Program-made: the position numbers and the translations under genes | Assembly (NCBI RefSeq): GCF_947504105.1 | Contig: NZ_CANNGP010000002.1 | Span: 156,361-220,360, forward strand | DNA length: 64,000 nucleotides | Direction: 5' to 3' | DNA from: an uncultured Tateyamaria sp. | Lineage (GTDB): Bacteria > Pseudomonadota > Alphaproteobacteria > Rhodobacterales > Rhodobacteraceae | In this document: positions 1-9,976 of the stretch, piece after piece | How the letters are laid out: each line of letters begins with the position of its first letter | Position numbering within the stretch: position 1 is the first letter of the stretch | Notes under the pieces: model-generated | What the model saw: the letters and a program-made list of their open reading frames with translations, nothing else | Databases searched by the model: none | What the model was told of the DNA's origin: nothing

Positions 1-1508
<1,508 letters not shown>

Positions 1509-1587
1509 GTTTTCGATCCCTCATATCAGTTCAAGGCGATGACACGAGGCGGCGACCCGTTTCGGCATCGACGCCACGCATAGAATT

Positions 1588-1605
1588 GCGCACGATTTCG
1601 TGCGC
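1588..1605 (-). promoter_or_regulatory. Perfect palindrome at the predicted 5' end of the dnaK mRNA
   Basis: GCGCACGA (1588-1595), two bases, then TCGTGCGC (1598-1605) form an 18-bp perfect palindrome. It begins about 10 bases downstream of the predicted -10 box, so it would be almost the first part of the dnaK transcript, folding as a 7-bp stem with a 4-base loop. It is not a CIRCE element (TTAGCACTC-N9-GAGTGCTAA). It could be a stabilising 5' hairpin or an operator. Confidence 0.45.
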
Positions 1606-1614
1606 GCTGCGGCG

Positions 1615-1643
1615 TATATAAGGAGGGTGAATAGACGCTGCAA
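1615..1643 (-). promoter_or_regulatory. Probable dnaK promoter
   Basis: On the minus strand TTGCAG (1638-1643) is followed after 17 bases by TATATA (1615-1620), about 110 bases before the dnaK start codon. The spacing fits sigma-70, and the CCTTATATA context is also compatible with an alphaproteobacterial heat-shock sigma-32 promoter; the sequence alone cannot decide which. Confidence 0.5.
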
Positions 1644-1699
1644 CCATTGTAACGGGCCTCAAAACAGCAAAATTGCACATAACTGAAGGGGAGTGGGCA

Positions 1700-2308
1700 A
1701 TGCGCGTCACTGTACGGGGATTTGATATTTACAAGGCGTATCTGGATCCGGAGCAGCAGGCGGGGTTGGTTGCCGATATCCGACAGGTTGCTGAAGCGGC
1801 GCCCATGTTCTCTCCCGAGACACCCTATGGCAAACCAATGTCCGTACGCATGACCTCGGCCGGGGCGCTGGGATGGTACGCGGATCGCTCTGGCTACCGC
1901 TATGCAGACAAACATCCAAGCGGGGTGGACTGGCCTCCGATTCCTGATGCTGTGTTGCGCCTTTGGCATGATTTGACCGGGCTGGAAAAGGCCCCGGATT
2001 GCTGCCTGATCAACTACTATGGGGAAGGCGCGCGCATGGGGATGCATCAGGATAGGGACGAGGCGGATTTCAAGTGGCCTGTCTTGTCGGTATCATTGGG
2101 CGATGCGGGGTTGTTCCGCATCGGCAACACGACGCGCGGTGGCAAGACAGAATCGCTTTGGCTTGAAAGTGGGGATGTGATGATCATGGGGGGCGACGCC
2201 CGCCTGACATATCACGGTTTGGACCGGATCCGCCTTGGATCGTCCTCGTTGTTGCCGTATGGCGGTCGACTAAATCTCACCTGTCGGGTTGCTCGCGGAA
2301 TTTTGTAA
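1700..2308 (+). CDS. alkB: AlkB-family alpha-ketoglutarate-dependent dioxygenase (alkylation repair)
   Basis: 202 residues, close to the usual AlkB length. AlkB oxidatively removes methyl groups from 1-methyladenine and 3-methylcytosine in DNA or RNA using Fe(II) and 2-oxoglutarate. The iron-binding HxD motif is visible in MGMHQDRDEAD, followed by a later conserved histidine (TYHGLDR) and the 2-oxoglutarate-binding arginine region near the C-terminus (GRLNLTCR). The ATG at 1700 is preferred over an upstream ATG at 1673 because it follows a strong GAAGGGGAG ribosome binding site. It is divergent from dnaK and stands alone; no Ada-type regulator is adjacent. Confidence 0.93.
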   Translation: MRVTVRGFDIYKAYLDPEQQAGLVADIRQVAEAAPMFSPETPYGKPMSVRMTSAGALGWYADRSGYRYADKHPSGVDWPPIPDAVLRLWHDLTGLEKAPDCCLINYYGEGARMGMHQDRDEADFKWPVLSVSLGDAGLFRIGNTTRGGKTESLWLESGDVMIMGGDARLTYHGLDRIRLGSSSLLPYGGRLNLTCRVARGIL

Positions 2309-2327
2309 AAGTTTGATAACACGTCAT

Positions 2328-2343
2328 TGAACTATGTAGTTCA
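2328..2343. promoter_or_regulatory. 16-bp perfect palindrome upstream of the porin gene
   Basis: TGAACTA (2328-2334), TG, TAGTTCA (2337-2343). It sits between alkB (ends 2308) and the porin start near 2450. The symmetry fits a dimeric repressor operator; the run after it (TTCTTAACTTTCTT) is pyrimidine-rich, so a weak alkB terminator is the alternative. Confidence 0.35.
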
Positions 2344-2449
2344 GTTCTTAACTTTCTTACAGCGCGCCATCTTCCCCACACCACTTGCGCGCTAGCATCA
2401 CATAACGTTTTCAATCCGCGCGGCACTGGCTTTGCGTGAATAGCTTCGT

Positions 2450-3598
2450 TTGCCCGTGGCGCCACAATATGACTGGACACATATCGTGACACATACACGG
2501 CTCTCATTACCTGCTGTTGCCTGCTTTGCGGGGATGGCGGCCACACCCGGTCTGGCCGGGCCCACATATGAAAACGCTTCTGGCGGGACTTTTACGCCCT
2601 ATGGCCATTTGAATTTTGCAATCACTTCTTTCGATGATGGACAAGACGATAACAGCCAACTGGCCGACAACGAATCTTCGTCTTCGCGATTGGGTTTTCG
2701 TCTGACACAGCCCTTTGGCGAGAATGAGCTGACATTCCGATTTGAGACATCCATCGGTTTTGCCGCGAGTGATGAATTCAGCCAGACGTCCGATCCCGAT
2801 GATTTCGACTGGGATCAAGAGAATTTGCGACATGTCGATCTAATCTATCGGACCGCGCAGTTTGGTACGTTTTATGCCGGTCAGGGCAGTATGGCATCCG
2901 ATGGTGTCGGCCAATTCGATTCATCCGGTACGGGGCTGGCAACATCCATAGCGATTGGCGACGTTGCCGGTGGATTCCAATTGCGAGACACCGCAGGCGC
3001 TCTGACCGGGATCGAAGTTGGTGATGCCTTTGCCAGTTTTGACGGTACGCGCGCCGGCCGGGTTCGTTACGACACCCCGGCATTCAGCGGGTTCACCGCG
3101 TCATTTGCGGTGGGCGAGAACATTCTAGACGATGAAAGTGACGATGAATTCTATGACATCGCTGTCAGTTACGAAGGTAGTATTGGCTCAACCGAGGTCG
3201 AAGCGGGCATCGGGTACCAAGTGCGTGAGCGTCCTGGCAGCGAAGATCGCGAAGATACGTTTGGATCCGTGGGTGTCAAACTGCCCAGCGGTCTGAACTT
3301 TGCTTTTGCCGCGGGTGATCGGAACACGGCCGGAAACTATGTCTATGCCAAAGTCGGGTACGAGGCGGATTGGTTGAACGTTGGTTCGACGGCAGTGTCC
3401 TTGGACTACTTCTCGGCATCTGATTCTGTATCAAATGGGGACGATGCAGATGCCTTCGGCGTTGCGATTGTTCAGGATTTTGATCAGCAGAATGTCGAGG
3501 CGTATTTTGGATACCGCGACTATTCATACTCTGACACGTCGGGTACGAGTTTTCAGGACGCGTCGTCTTACATAGTAGGCGCGCGCTGGAGCTTTTGA
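2450..3598 (+). CDS. Outer-membrane porin, beta-barrel
   Basis: About 370-382 residues with a hydrophobic leader ending near GLAGP, followed by an Asp/Gly/Ser-rich sequence of alternating polar and hydrophobic residues and a C-terminal SYIVGARWSF. A final aromatic residue is the classical outer-membrane barrel sorting signal. Roseobacters have many such general porins (Porin_4-like). The start is uncertain: TTG at 2450 or GTG at 2486, the latter giving VTHTRLSLPA and a compact signal peptide. The exact substrate cannot be read from the sequence. It lies alone between alkB and the convergent kpsM-like gene. Confidence 0.8.
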   Translation: MPVAPQYDWTHIVTHTRLSLPAVACFAGMAATPGLAGPTYENASGGTFTPYGHLNFAITSFDDGQDDNSQLADNESSSSRLGFRLTQPFGENELTFRFETSIGFAASDEFSQTSDPDDFDWDQENLRHVDLIYRTAQFGTFYAGQGSMASDGVGQFDSSGTGLATSIAIGDVAGGFQLRDTAGALTGIEVGDAFASFDGTRAGRVRYDTPAFSGFTASFAVGENILDDESDDEFYDIAVSYEGSIGSTEVEAGIGYQVRERPGSEDREDTFGSVGVKLPSGLNFAFAAGDRNTAGNYVYAKVGYEADWLNVGSTAVSLDYFSASDSVSNGDDADAFGVAIVQDFDQQNVEAYFGYRDYSYSDTSGTSFQDASSYIVGARWSF

Positions 3599-3614
3599 CG
3601 CGAAAAATAGACCT

Positions 3615-3642
3615 GAACGCGCAGTGCTATCGCCGCGCGTTC
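3615..3642 (-). terminator. Possible terminator between convergent porin and permease genes
   Basis: GAACGCGC (3615-3622) and GCGCGTTC (3635-3642) are perfect 8-bp arms with a 12-base loop. Read on the minus strand the hairpin is followed by AGGTCTATTTTT, a weak T-run. The upstream arm overlaps the last codons of the minus-strand permease. Confidence 0.4.
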
Positions 3643-4451
3643 CAGCTGATAGATGCGTGGCGACGGGTGTAAAACTCGCCCATCAGGCCGACCATCAGAA
3701 GAATGACGCCGACCCACCACGCATATTCCCAGCTGGAATAGCGTGGATTGTAGTTGATGAAGGTGTAGCCGCGCGATTGGTCAATGGTGTGAAAAAGCGG
3801 GTTCCAATCGAACATGGCCAGCATGAACCCCGGCAGCGTGTTCGCCACGAACATCTTGCCTGACGCGATCATGTTCGCGCGCTGGTAAATCTGGGTGAAT
3901 ATAGAGACGAAGGTGGGAAACCAAGGCTTGATGGCCAGCAACACCAGTCCCAGCGCGCAGCCCGTGAACCACGCAAGCAGAAGCATCCCGAATGCCGCAA
4001 ACGGATCTTCGATCTCCACCGGTGTGAAGGCTACGTGATAGACAAAAAGTATCATAAACAGCGACAGCACCTGTACATAGAGCGCGCCCATCGCCGCCGA
4101 ACAGATCGATACAATCGTGTTCATCGGCGCGTGTTGCATCATCGGGCTCGCGGGTCCTTCGGCCCCAACCACGGCCCCCAGTGACTTCGTGTGGGTCATA
4201 TACAGGAAAATGCCAGTCATGATGTACAGCAAGAAGTCGCCGCGGATTGCAGCCCCGCGCAGACCCAAAACCGAGAACATGACATAGAAGGCCATGACGA
4301 AGATTACCGCCTGAAGCATGTTCATTGCGATGGCCAAAAAGGCGTTGTTATGGGTTTTGCGCACGCTGCGCACGATCGAGTGATAGATCACCTCGAACAT
4401 GGCAACGGCGCTGCCAAGCCCCGACTGCGGTTTGCGCGTTGATTGAAACAT
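3627..4451 (-). CDS. ABC-2 type polysaccharide export permease (KpsM/Wzm-like)
   Basis: 274 residues with about six membrane segments, typical of capsular or O-antigen export permeases that move a lipid-linked polysaccharide across the inner membrane. The ATG at 4449-4451 (MFQSTRKPQ) is chosen; a GTG at 4511 would add 20 residues without a clear ribosome binding site. No KpsT/Wzt ATPase is adjacent, which such a permease needs, so the partner must be encoded elsewhere. It is divergent from cysQ-kdsB, and the neighbouring sugar-nucleotide and glycosyltransferase genes support a surface-polysaccharide role. The exported polymer is unknown. Confidence 0.8.
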   Translation of the reverse strand: MFQSTRKPQSGLGSAVAMFEVIYHSIVRSVRKTHNNAFLAIAMNMLQAVIFVMAFYVMFSVLGLRGAAIRGDFLLYIMTGIFLYMTHTKSLGAVVGAEGPASPMMQHAPMNTIVSICSAAMGALYVQVLSLFMILFVYHVAFTPVEIEDPFAAFGMLLLAWFTGCALGLVLLAIKPWFPTFVSIFTQIYQRANMIASGKMFVANTLPGFMLAMFDWNPLFHTIDQSRGYTFINYNPRYSSWEYAWWVGVILLMVGLMGEFYTRRHASISWNARR

Positions 4452-4570
4452 GAGCGGTTTTGCCTCGTAGAGTGCGAAGGTCGCAGGGAAATCTTGCCGT
4501 TCCGTTATCACGGCATCATAAGGATCACGCGGGTTGTTTTCAACAAATCCTCAGCCAAGGAGGCTACTTG

Positions 4571-5368
4571 ATGAACTATAACGAGCTAATCCCTGTGATC
4601 CGTAAACTTGCCTTGGAAGCAGGCGACAAAATCATGGAGATTTATGGTGCCGACGACTTTGACGTGAAAGTCAAATCGGATGACAGCCCGGTGACCGAAG
4701 CCGATGAGGCGGCGGATGCGCTGATTTCGGCCGGGCTTCGTTCTGCGTTTCCAGATGTGATGCTTGTGACCGAAGAGCAGGCGGCCACCCACGATACAAC
4801 CGGCAAGACATTTCTGATTGTTGATCCGCTTGATGGGACCAAAGAGTTCGTTCACCGCCGTGGAGATTTCACAGTAAACATCGCGTTGGTCGAGGATGGG
4901 GTGCCGACCCGCGGCGTAGTCTATGCGCCTGCCAAGGGCCGCATGTTCTACACGCAAGCAGATGGCAAGACGGTAGAAGAGACAGGTGCGCTCGACAAAG
5001 ACACGGTGGGTGACATGACCCTCTTGTCCGTGGCTGCAAGCGACAACAGTGCACTCATGGTGGTCGCGTCGAAATCGCACCGAGATCAGGCCACGGATGA
5101 CTACATTAACAAATATGCCGTCAAAGATATGAAAAGCGCTGGCTCGTCGCTGAAGTTCTGCCTTGTGGCGACGGGTGAGGCGGACATCTACCCTCGCGTT
5201 GGCCGTACAATGGAATGGGACACTGCCGCTGGTCACGCTGTATTGGCCGGGGCCGGTGGCAAGGTTGTTCGCTTCGATGACCACAGCCCGCTGATCTACG
5301 GCAAGGATGGCTATGCCAACCCGTTTTTCATTGCCTATGCCCCAGCCGTTGATCTGAAGTCGGCCTGA
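4571..5368 (+). CDS. cysQ: 3'(2'),5'-bisphosphate nucleotidase CysQ
   Basis: 265 residues of the inositol monophosphatase fold. It hydrolyses 3'-phosphoadenosine 5'-phosphate (PAP), the by-product of PAPS-dependent sulfation and sulfate reduction, to AMP. The metal-site motifs DPLDGTKEF and WDTAAGHAVL are visible, and the early SPVTEAD motif is typical of the family. The ATG at 4571 follows an AAGGAGG ribosome binding site. Its stop codon overlaps the kdsB start (TGATG), so they are co-translated. A sulfotransferase gene lies 7 kb downstream on the same strand, so this CysQ may serve polysaccharide sulfation. Confidence 0.93.
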   Translation: MNYNELIPVIRKLALEAGDKIMEIYGADDFDVKVKSDDSPVTEADEAADALISAGLRSAFPDVMLVTEEQAATHDTTGKTFLIVDPLDGTKEFVHRRGDFTVNIALVEDGVPTRGVVYAPAKGRMFYTQADGKTVEETGALDKDTVGDMTLLSVAASDNSALMVVASKSHRDQATDDYINKYAVKDMKSAGSSLKFCLVATGEADIYPRVGRTMEWDTAAGHAVLAGAGGKVVRFDDHSPLIYGKDGYANPFFIAYAPAVDLKSA

Positions 5369-6168
5369 TGTCCGTCTTGATCGTTATCCCGGCGCGCTAT
5401 GCGTCGTCCCGTTACCCGGGTAAACCGCTTGTGCCGCTGGCTGGTGCAAGCGGGCAGTCACAAACGTTGATTGAGCGCAGTTGGCGTGCGGCCTTGGCCG
5501 TGGAAGGCGTGGACCGCGTTGTGGTGGCGACGGATGATGATCGGATCAAGGACGCGTCCGAAGCCTTTGGGGCCGAGGTGGTGATGACGTCCGAAACCTG
5601 CGGCAATGGGACCGAGCGCTGCGCTGAAGCGCACGAGGCGCTAGGTGCAGGTTACGAGATAGTGGTCAACTTGCAGGGTGATGCGCCACTTACCCCGGCG
5701 TGGTTCATCGAAGGGCTGGTGGCCGGCTTGCGCGCCGCACCCGATGCCGAGATCGCAACACCGGTGTTGCGATGTGACGGCGCAACCCTGCATGGTTTTC
5801 TGGAGGATCGGAAAGCAGGTCGTGTTGGTGGCACAACTGCCGTATTCGGCACCGCTGGCCAAGCGCTGTATTTCTCGAAAGAGGTGATCCCCTTTACCGA
5901 CGCCGCCTATGCCGATGATGCCGATACGCCGGTGTTCCATCACGTGGGTGTCTATGCATATCGGCCGGACGCTCTCGCTGCCTATCCAATGTGGCCCGTG
6001 GGGCCACTCGAAACACTGGAAGGCTTGGAACAGCTACGCTTCCTTGAAAACGGGCGTCAGGTCTTGTGCGTCGAGGTCGAAGCGCGCGGCCGCCAATTCT
6101 GGGAGTTGAATAACCCCGCCGACGTCCCCCGGATCGAGGCGATGATGGCAGAGATGGGAGTGGCATGA
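5368..6168 (+). CDS. kdsB: 3-deoxy-manno-octulosonate cytidylyltransferase
   Basis: 266 residues. It makes CMP-Kdo from CTP and Kdo, the activated sugar for lipid A core or for Kdo-containing capsules. The N-terminal VIPARYASSRYPGKPL nucleotide-binding motif is diagnostic, and VNLQGDAPL matches the family VNLQGDEP site with Glu replaced by Ala. It overlaps cysQ by one base upstream and the next glycosyltransferase by ATGA downstream. Because it sits in a polysaccharide cluster, it could be a capsule-specific KpsU-type copy; the window cannot show whether another kdsB exists. Confidence 0.93.
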   Translation: MSVLIVIPARYASSRYPGKPLVPLAGASGQSQTLIERSWRAALAVEGVDRVVVATDDDRIKDASEAFGAEVVMTSETCGNGTERCAEAHEALGAGYEIVVNLQGDAPLTPAWFIEGLVAGLRAAPDAEIATPVLRCDGATLHGFLEDRKAGRVGGTTAVFGTAGQALYFSKEVIPFTDAAYADDADTPVFHHVGVYAYRPDALAAYPMWPVGPLETLEGLEQLRFLENGRQVLCVEVEARGRQFWELNNPADVPRIEAMMAEMGVA

Positions 6169-7394
6169 CGCAACCTGCGGTCAGCGTTGTGGTGGTAAGC
6201 CGCGACCGGCCGACCGCGCTGACCTGGTGCCTTACTGGGCTATCGCAGCTCCAGTATCCGACGTTTGAGATTGTGATCATCGCAGACCCGATGGGCTGCG
6301 AAGCAGTTCGGGCGGGGCCGTTTGCCGATCAGGTCAAACTGATTGAATTCGACCGGCCCAATATCTCCGAAGCCCGTAATCTTGGCATCAGCCACGCGGC
6401 AGGTGACATTGTGGCGTTCATTGACGACGATGCGGTGCCGGAACCCAGCTGGCTTCACCAGCTTGTCGCGCCAACGGATCGTGAGCATGTCGCGGCCGTC
6501 GGCGGCTTTGTTCGTGGACGCAACGGCATTTCATGGCAATGGCAGGCCCGTACCGTGGACACAATGGGTGATACCAAGCCGTTCGATGTCAGCCAGAACC
6601 GTGCCACCCTTTTGACGCCAAAGGGACAGCACGCAACCAAGACAGAAGGCACCAACATGGCCGTGCGCCGCGATGTGCTGGTGGCACTGGAAGGGTTCGA
6701 TCCCGGATTTGCATTTTATCTGGATGAAACCGACCTGAACCTGCGTTTGGCCCATGCCGGTCATGCAACGGCCATCGTGCCAATGGCGGAAGTGCACCAT
6801 GGGTTCGCGGCTAGCCCGCGCAGGCGCGGGGATCGTGTACCGCGCGATTTGTTCGATATCGGGTCAAGCTGGGCAGTGTTTCAGCGCAAGTACTTACCCG
6901 AGGGTCAACGCAGGAAACACTGGCGCGCGATTCGCAATGATGAGCGGGCGCGGGTTTTGACGCACATGGTTGCGGGGCGGCTCCTGCCTCGGGATGTGCG
7001 CTATTTACTGTCGCGCTTGGATCGGGGCTACGGACAGGGGTTGATGCGCCAACGTGGTGGCGCCCAAGTGTCGCGCAGTCCAATCTCGGCTTTCAAACCC
7101 TTTCCATGGCAAAAGCGTATGTCCGTTGTTCTGGCGGGGCGCAGCTGGCAGCATCGGCGACTGAGGGCCGAAGCGGCCCGACGTGCACAGCATGGCGAGA
7201 TCGTAACGCTGTTTCTTTTCTCGCCTACGACACTGAGGCATCGTCTTCGGTTTGATACGGCTGGATTTTGGGAACAAAGTGGTGGATTATTCGGCAGGTC
7301 GATGCGAAATGCGCCCGTTTTTCGTATGTTTAGTTTCTCTGAACGAGTAGCGGCAGAAACGCGCCGCATCGGCAAACAGCGGCTTATCAATTGA
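6165..7394 (+). CDS. Family 2 glycosyltransferase
   Basis: 409 residues. The N-terminal half is a GT-A fold: start VSVVVVSRDRPTAL, then the metal-binding DDDAVPEP motif near residue 88, and a later FYLDETDLNLRL segment typical of GT2 acceptor sites. The C-terminal 150 residues are basic and have no domain I recognise. It probably adds a sugar to a lipid-linked polysaccharide at the inner face of the membrane. It overlaps kdsB by four bases (ATGA) and is the last gene of the cysQ-kdsB transcription unit before a 125-base gap to galU. Donor and acceptor are unknown. Confidence 0.85.
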   Translation: MTQPAVSVVVVSRDRPTALTWCLTGLSQLQYPTFEIVIIADPMGCEAVRAGPFADQVKLIEFDRPNISEARNLGISHAAGDIVAFIDDDAVPEPSWLHQLVAPTDREHVAAVGGFVRGRNGISWQWQARTVDTMGDTKPFDVSQNRATLLTPKGQHATKTEGTNMAVRRDVLVALEGFDPGFAFYLDETDLNLRLAHAGHATAIVPMAEVHHGFAASPRRRGDRVPRDLFDIGSSWAVFQRKYLPEGQRRKHWRAIRNDERARVLTHMVAGRLLPRDVRYLLSRLDRGYGQGLMRQRGGAQVSRSPISAFKPFPWQKRMSVVLAGRSWQHRRLRAEAARRAQHGEIVTLFLFSPTTLRHRLRFDTAGFWEQSGGLFGRSMRNAPVFRMFSFSERVAAETRRIGKQRLIN

Positions 7395-7519
7395 CCGTTT
7401 TCGGCGTGTCTAGGCAACACTTAGCCGGTGTCGACTTGCTTTGAACAATTGGACATTTATTAAACCGGCTTTAGTAGTAGTGACATTAAAAACATGAGCT
7501 TTGTAAGCAGAGGGTAGCA

Positions 7520-8413
7520 ATGCGCAAAAAGGTAACCAAGGCGATCTTTCCGGTTGCAGGTTTGGGGACTCGGTTCCTACCGGCGACCAAATCGGTGCCC
7601 AAAGAAATCATGACGCTCGTTGATCGCCCGTTGATCCAATACGCGATTGACGAGGCAAGAGCCGCCGGGATCAAAGAGTTCATCTTTGTCACTTCCCGCG
7701 GCAAAGGCGCGCTTGAAGACTACTTTGACCATGCTCCGACTCTCGAGCAGGAGCTGCGTAAGAAGGGTAAGGACAAGCTTCTTGAAACCCTCAAAGACAC
7801 CAACATGGAAAGCGGCGCGATTGCATATATCCGCCAGCACAAGGCACTTGGCCTTGGGCACGCTGTGTGGTGTGCCCGGCGCCTGATCGCAAATGAACCC
7901 TTTGCTGTCATCCTGCCCGACGACGTGATCGCGGCCGATACACCTTGTTTACGGCAGATGGTTGAGGCCTATAACGAAACGGGTGGCAACATTGTCGCCG
8001 CCATGGAGGTCCCGCCCGAGCGGGCATCTTCATACGGTGTTCTCGATATCAAGAACGACATGGGCCAATTGGTCGAGGCACAGGGCATGGTTGAGAAACC
8101 TGCGGAGGGCGAAGCACCGTCCAACCTTGCCGTGATCGGGCGGTACATCCTGACCACCAAAGTCTTGCGGTCGCTCAACCAGATGAAATCTGGCGCAGGC
8201 GGTGAAATCCAGCTAACCGACGCAATCGCCAGCGAAATCGGCGGCGAAGACGGTGTGTATGGCTTCCGTTTCCGCGGTCAGCGCTTTGATTGTGGTTCTA
8301 AATCCGGCTTCCTGCAGGCAACAGTTGCGTTTGGCCTGGCCCGGGACGAGTTGCGGGATGACCTTCTTGGATACATTCGTGATGTTGTCCAAATGGACAA
8401 GGCCGCTGAGTAA
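7520..8413 (+). CDS. galU: UTP-glucose-1-phosphate uridylyltransferase
   Basis: 297 residues. It makes UDP-glucose from UTP and glucose 1-phosphate for polysaccharide synthesis. The nucleotidyltransferase start FPVAGLGTRFLPATKSVPKE is the classic GalU signature, and VEKPAEGEAPSNLAVIGRY is the conserved C-terminal half motif. It has its own upstream gap and a clear start with a GAGGGTAGCA leader. The next 376 bases hold a decayed galE, the enzyme that would convert UDP-glucose to UDP-galactose, so the original pair appears to have been galU-galE. Confidence 0.96.
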   Translation: MRKKVTKAIFPVAGLGTRFLPATKSVPKEIMTLVDRPLIQYAIDEARAAGIKEFIFVTSRGKGALEDYFDHAPTLEQELRKKGKDKLLETLKDTNMESGAIAYIRQHKALGLGHAVWCARRLIANEPFAVILPDDVIAADTPCLRQMVEAYNETGGNIVAAMEVPPERASSYGVLDIKNDMGQLVEAQGMVEKPAEGEAPSNLAVIGRYILTTKVLRSLNQMKSGAGGEIQLTDAIASEIGGEDGVYGFRFRGQRFDCGSKSGFLQATVAFGLARDELRDDLLGYIRDVVQMDKAAE

Positions 8414-8427
8414 GCCGGGGCTGTGAC

Positions 8428-8670
8428 GTGAAACATGTTTGTGTGACGGGCGGCTCTGGAAGTGGCCTGTCACACTTGGCAATCCGCAAACAGATTGGTG
8501 GGACGCCACTGCTTTCGATCCACTGATATAAAGCAATCTGGTGAACAGGGCCGCACCTGACGCGGTTTTTGATCAGTACATGCCTATTGCCGTAACCAAT
8601 CAGTCCGTATCTTATACACATTGCGAATGTCGTGTCGGGCACCGCACCAAGTTGGTGTACTGATCGCCAC
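8428..8670 (+). pseudogene. Decayed UDP-glucose 4-epimerase (galE) remnant
   Basis: Three blocks in shifting frames resemble the N-terminal third of GalE. Block 1 (8428-8526, GTG start) reads VKHVCVTGGSGSGLSHL and later GGTPLL, matching KHVLVTGGAGYIGSH and GYTPV. Block 2 (8544-8603, another frame) reads RAAPDAVFDQYMPIAV, matching RARLDAVF..Y.P.AV. Block 3 (from 8591, weaker) reads RNQSV and HQVGVLI, matching YRNNV and a beta strand before FSST. Stops and frameshifts separate the blocks and nothing follows. Position directly after galU supports the call. It is inferred from memory of GalE sequences. Confidence 0.55.
8571..8665. repeat. 10-bp inverted repeat inside the galE remnant
   Basis: GATCAGTACA (8571-8580) and TGTACTGATC (8656-8665) are exact inverted copies 75 bases apart. 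They lie within the decayed region and could be a leftover of a small mobile element or chance; no target duplication is visible. Confidence 0.3.
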
Positions 8671-8789
8671 GCGTGCAGGCTAAACTTGGATGGACCTGAC
8701 CCGGTCCACGCCTGAAACCATGATTACCTACGTCTGGGGACGACACCAAACTGGCCACTACAACACATAAGCGGCCAAGCGCGCGTCTC

Positions 8790-9929
8790 TTGGACCTGAC
8801 GCGCCTGACGCGTCGGGCAGGTCGTGTTCTGACCGGAGTGGACCGTGTTGAACTGGCATATCTCCGGGCGCTGCAGGATATGCCAGAGCCTCTTTTCGGG
8901 CTGATCCGATCAAGACTGGGTTACATCCTCCTGGACCCAAGCGGTGTCGCTGATGCTGTTCCCATTCTATCTGGCCCGGATGGCACGATGCCTGATCGAC
9001 AAAGCAAATCCGCGTGGAGGTTGGCGCGCCGCAACGCACTTGCGCGCGTGCCTCCGTTCGGCTTGTCGGGTATGTTGCGCAGGCATCTGCCGTCCGGTAC
9101 TGCTTATTTGAACACGGGACATTCCAACCTGACTGAGCGCGTGCTGCGTACGCTGAAAACCGTCGACATCCCGATCGCGGTTTTTGTGCATGACGTTATT
9201 CCAATTGAGTTTCCGCAATACCAACGCGATGGGGCCGCTGTACCCTTCGCGGCGATGATCGATCGGATCGGGCGATATGCTGATCTTGTCATCTACAACT
9301 CGGAAGACACCAAGCAGCGGACCGAGATGTTCCTTCACGGCCGTGCACCTGAGTCGATTGTTGCGCATTTGGGAACAGATGTGTCACCCGCCTGCCCGGA
9401 TGATCTGCCCGATGATCTGCCTCCGACGTGGCCGTATTTCGTGGTCATCGGGACAATTGAACCACGCAAAAACCACGCCTTTCTGCTGGATCTTTGGGAA
9501 ACGATGGGTGCTGACGCACCGACGCTGGTGATTGCCGGGAGCCGCGGATGGAAAAATGAGGATGTATTTGCCCGACTTGATGCGCTGCCTGTGGGCGGCA
9601 GTATCCGTGAAGTGACTAGCCTGAGTGATGGTGCGCTCGCCGCACTTGTGGACGGGTCAGCGGGTGTTTTGCTACCATCTCATGCTGAAGGGTTCGGTAT
9701 GCCTGCCGTCGAAGCGGCGGCACGGGGCGTCCCTGTTGTTGTAAACACACTCAGTGTCTTTGGTGAATTCCTGGGCGACATTCCCATTTACGCAAGCGTT
9801 TCAGATCGTTATCTGTGGATAAAGACGATCAACGCACTGGCCGGGGCAGGGCCACTCAAGCCAAAGCACCCACAGTTTGAACCGCCCAGTTGGGATGCGC
9901 ATTTCAAGACTGTGTTAAGGTTGACCTGA
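8790..9929 (+). CDS. Family 4 (group 1) glycosyltransferase
   Basis: 379 residues, GT-B fold. The C-terminal half holds the signature: a GTIEPRKNHAFLLD donor-site loop and PSHAEGFGMPAVEAAARGVPVV, the E-x7-E motif that binds the nucleotide sugar. It likely adds a mannose- or glucose-type sugar to the growing polysaccharide. The TTG at 8790 is the first usable start, but the frame is open back to 8724 and the conserved-looking stretch RPSARLLDLTRL begins before it, so a non-canonical CTG at 8751 is possible. It follows the galE remnant and overlaps the leader of the next gene. Confidence 0.82.
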   Translation: MDLTRLTRRAGRVLTGVDRVELAYLRALQDMPEPLFGLIRSRLGYILLDPSGVADAVPILSGPDGTMPDRQSKSAWRLARRNALARVPPFGLSGMLRRHLPSGTAYLNTGHSNLTERVLRTLKTVDIPIAVFVHDVIPIEFPQYQRDGAAVPFAAMIDRIGRYADLVIYNSEDTKQRTEMFLHGRAPESIVAHLGTDVSPACPDDLPDDLPPTWPYFVVIGTIEPRKNHAFLLDLWETMGADAPTLVIAGSRGWKNEDVFARLDALPVGGSIREVTSLSDGALAALVDGSAGVLLPSHAEGFGMPAVEAAARGVPVVVNTLSVFGEFLGDIPIYASVSDRYLWIKTINALAGAGPLKPKHPQFEPPSWDAHFKTVLRLT

Positions 9930-9976
9930 TAGGCGCGAGTGAGACCGAAAAGTCGGCTGGCAAAGGACGGGGCAAT

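Noticed and set aside
1561..1672. CIRCE element or HrcA control of dnaK
   Set aside because: No TTAGCACTC-N9-GAGTGCTAA match; the palindrome present has a different sequence and spacing.
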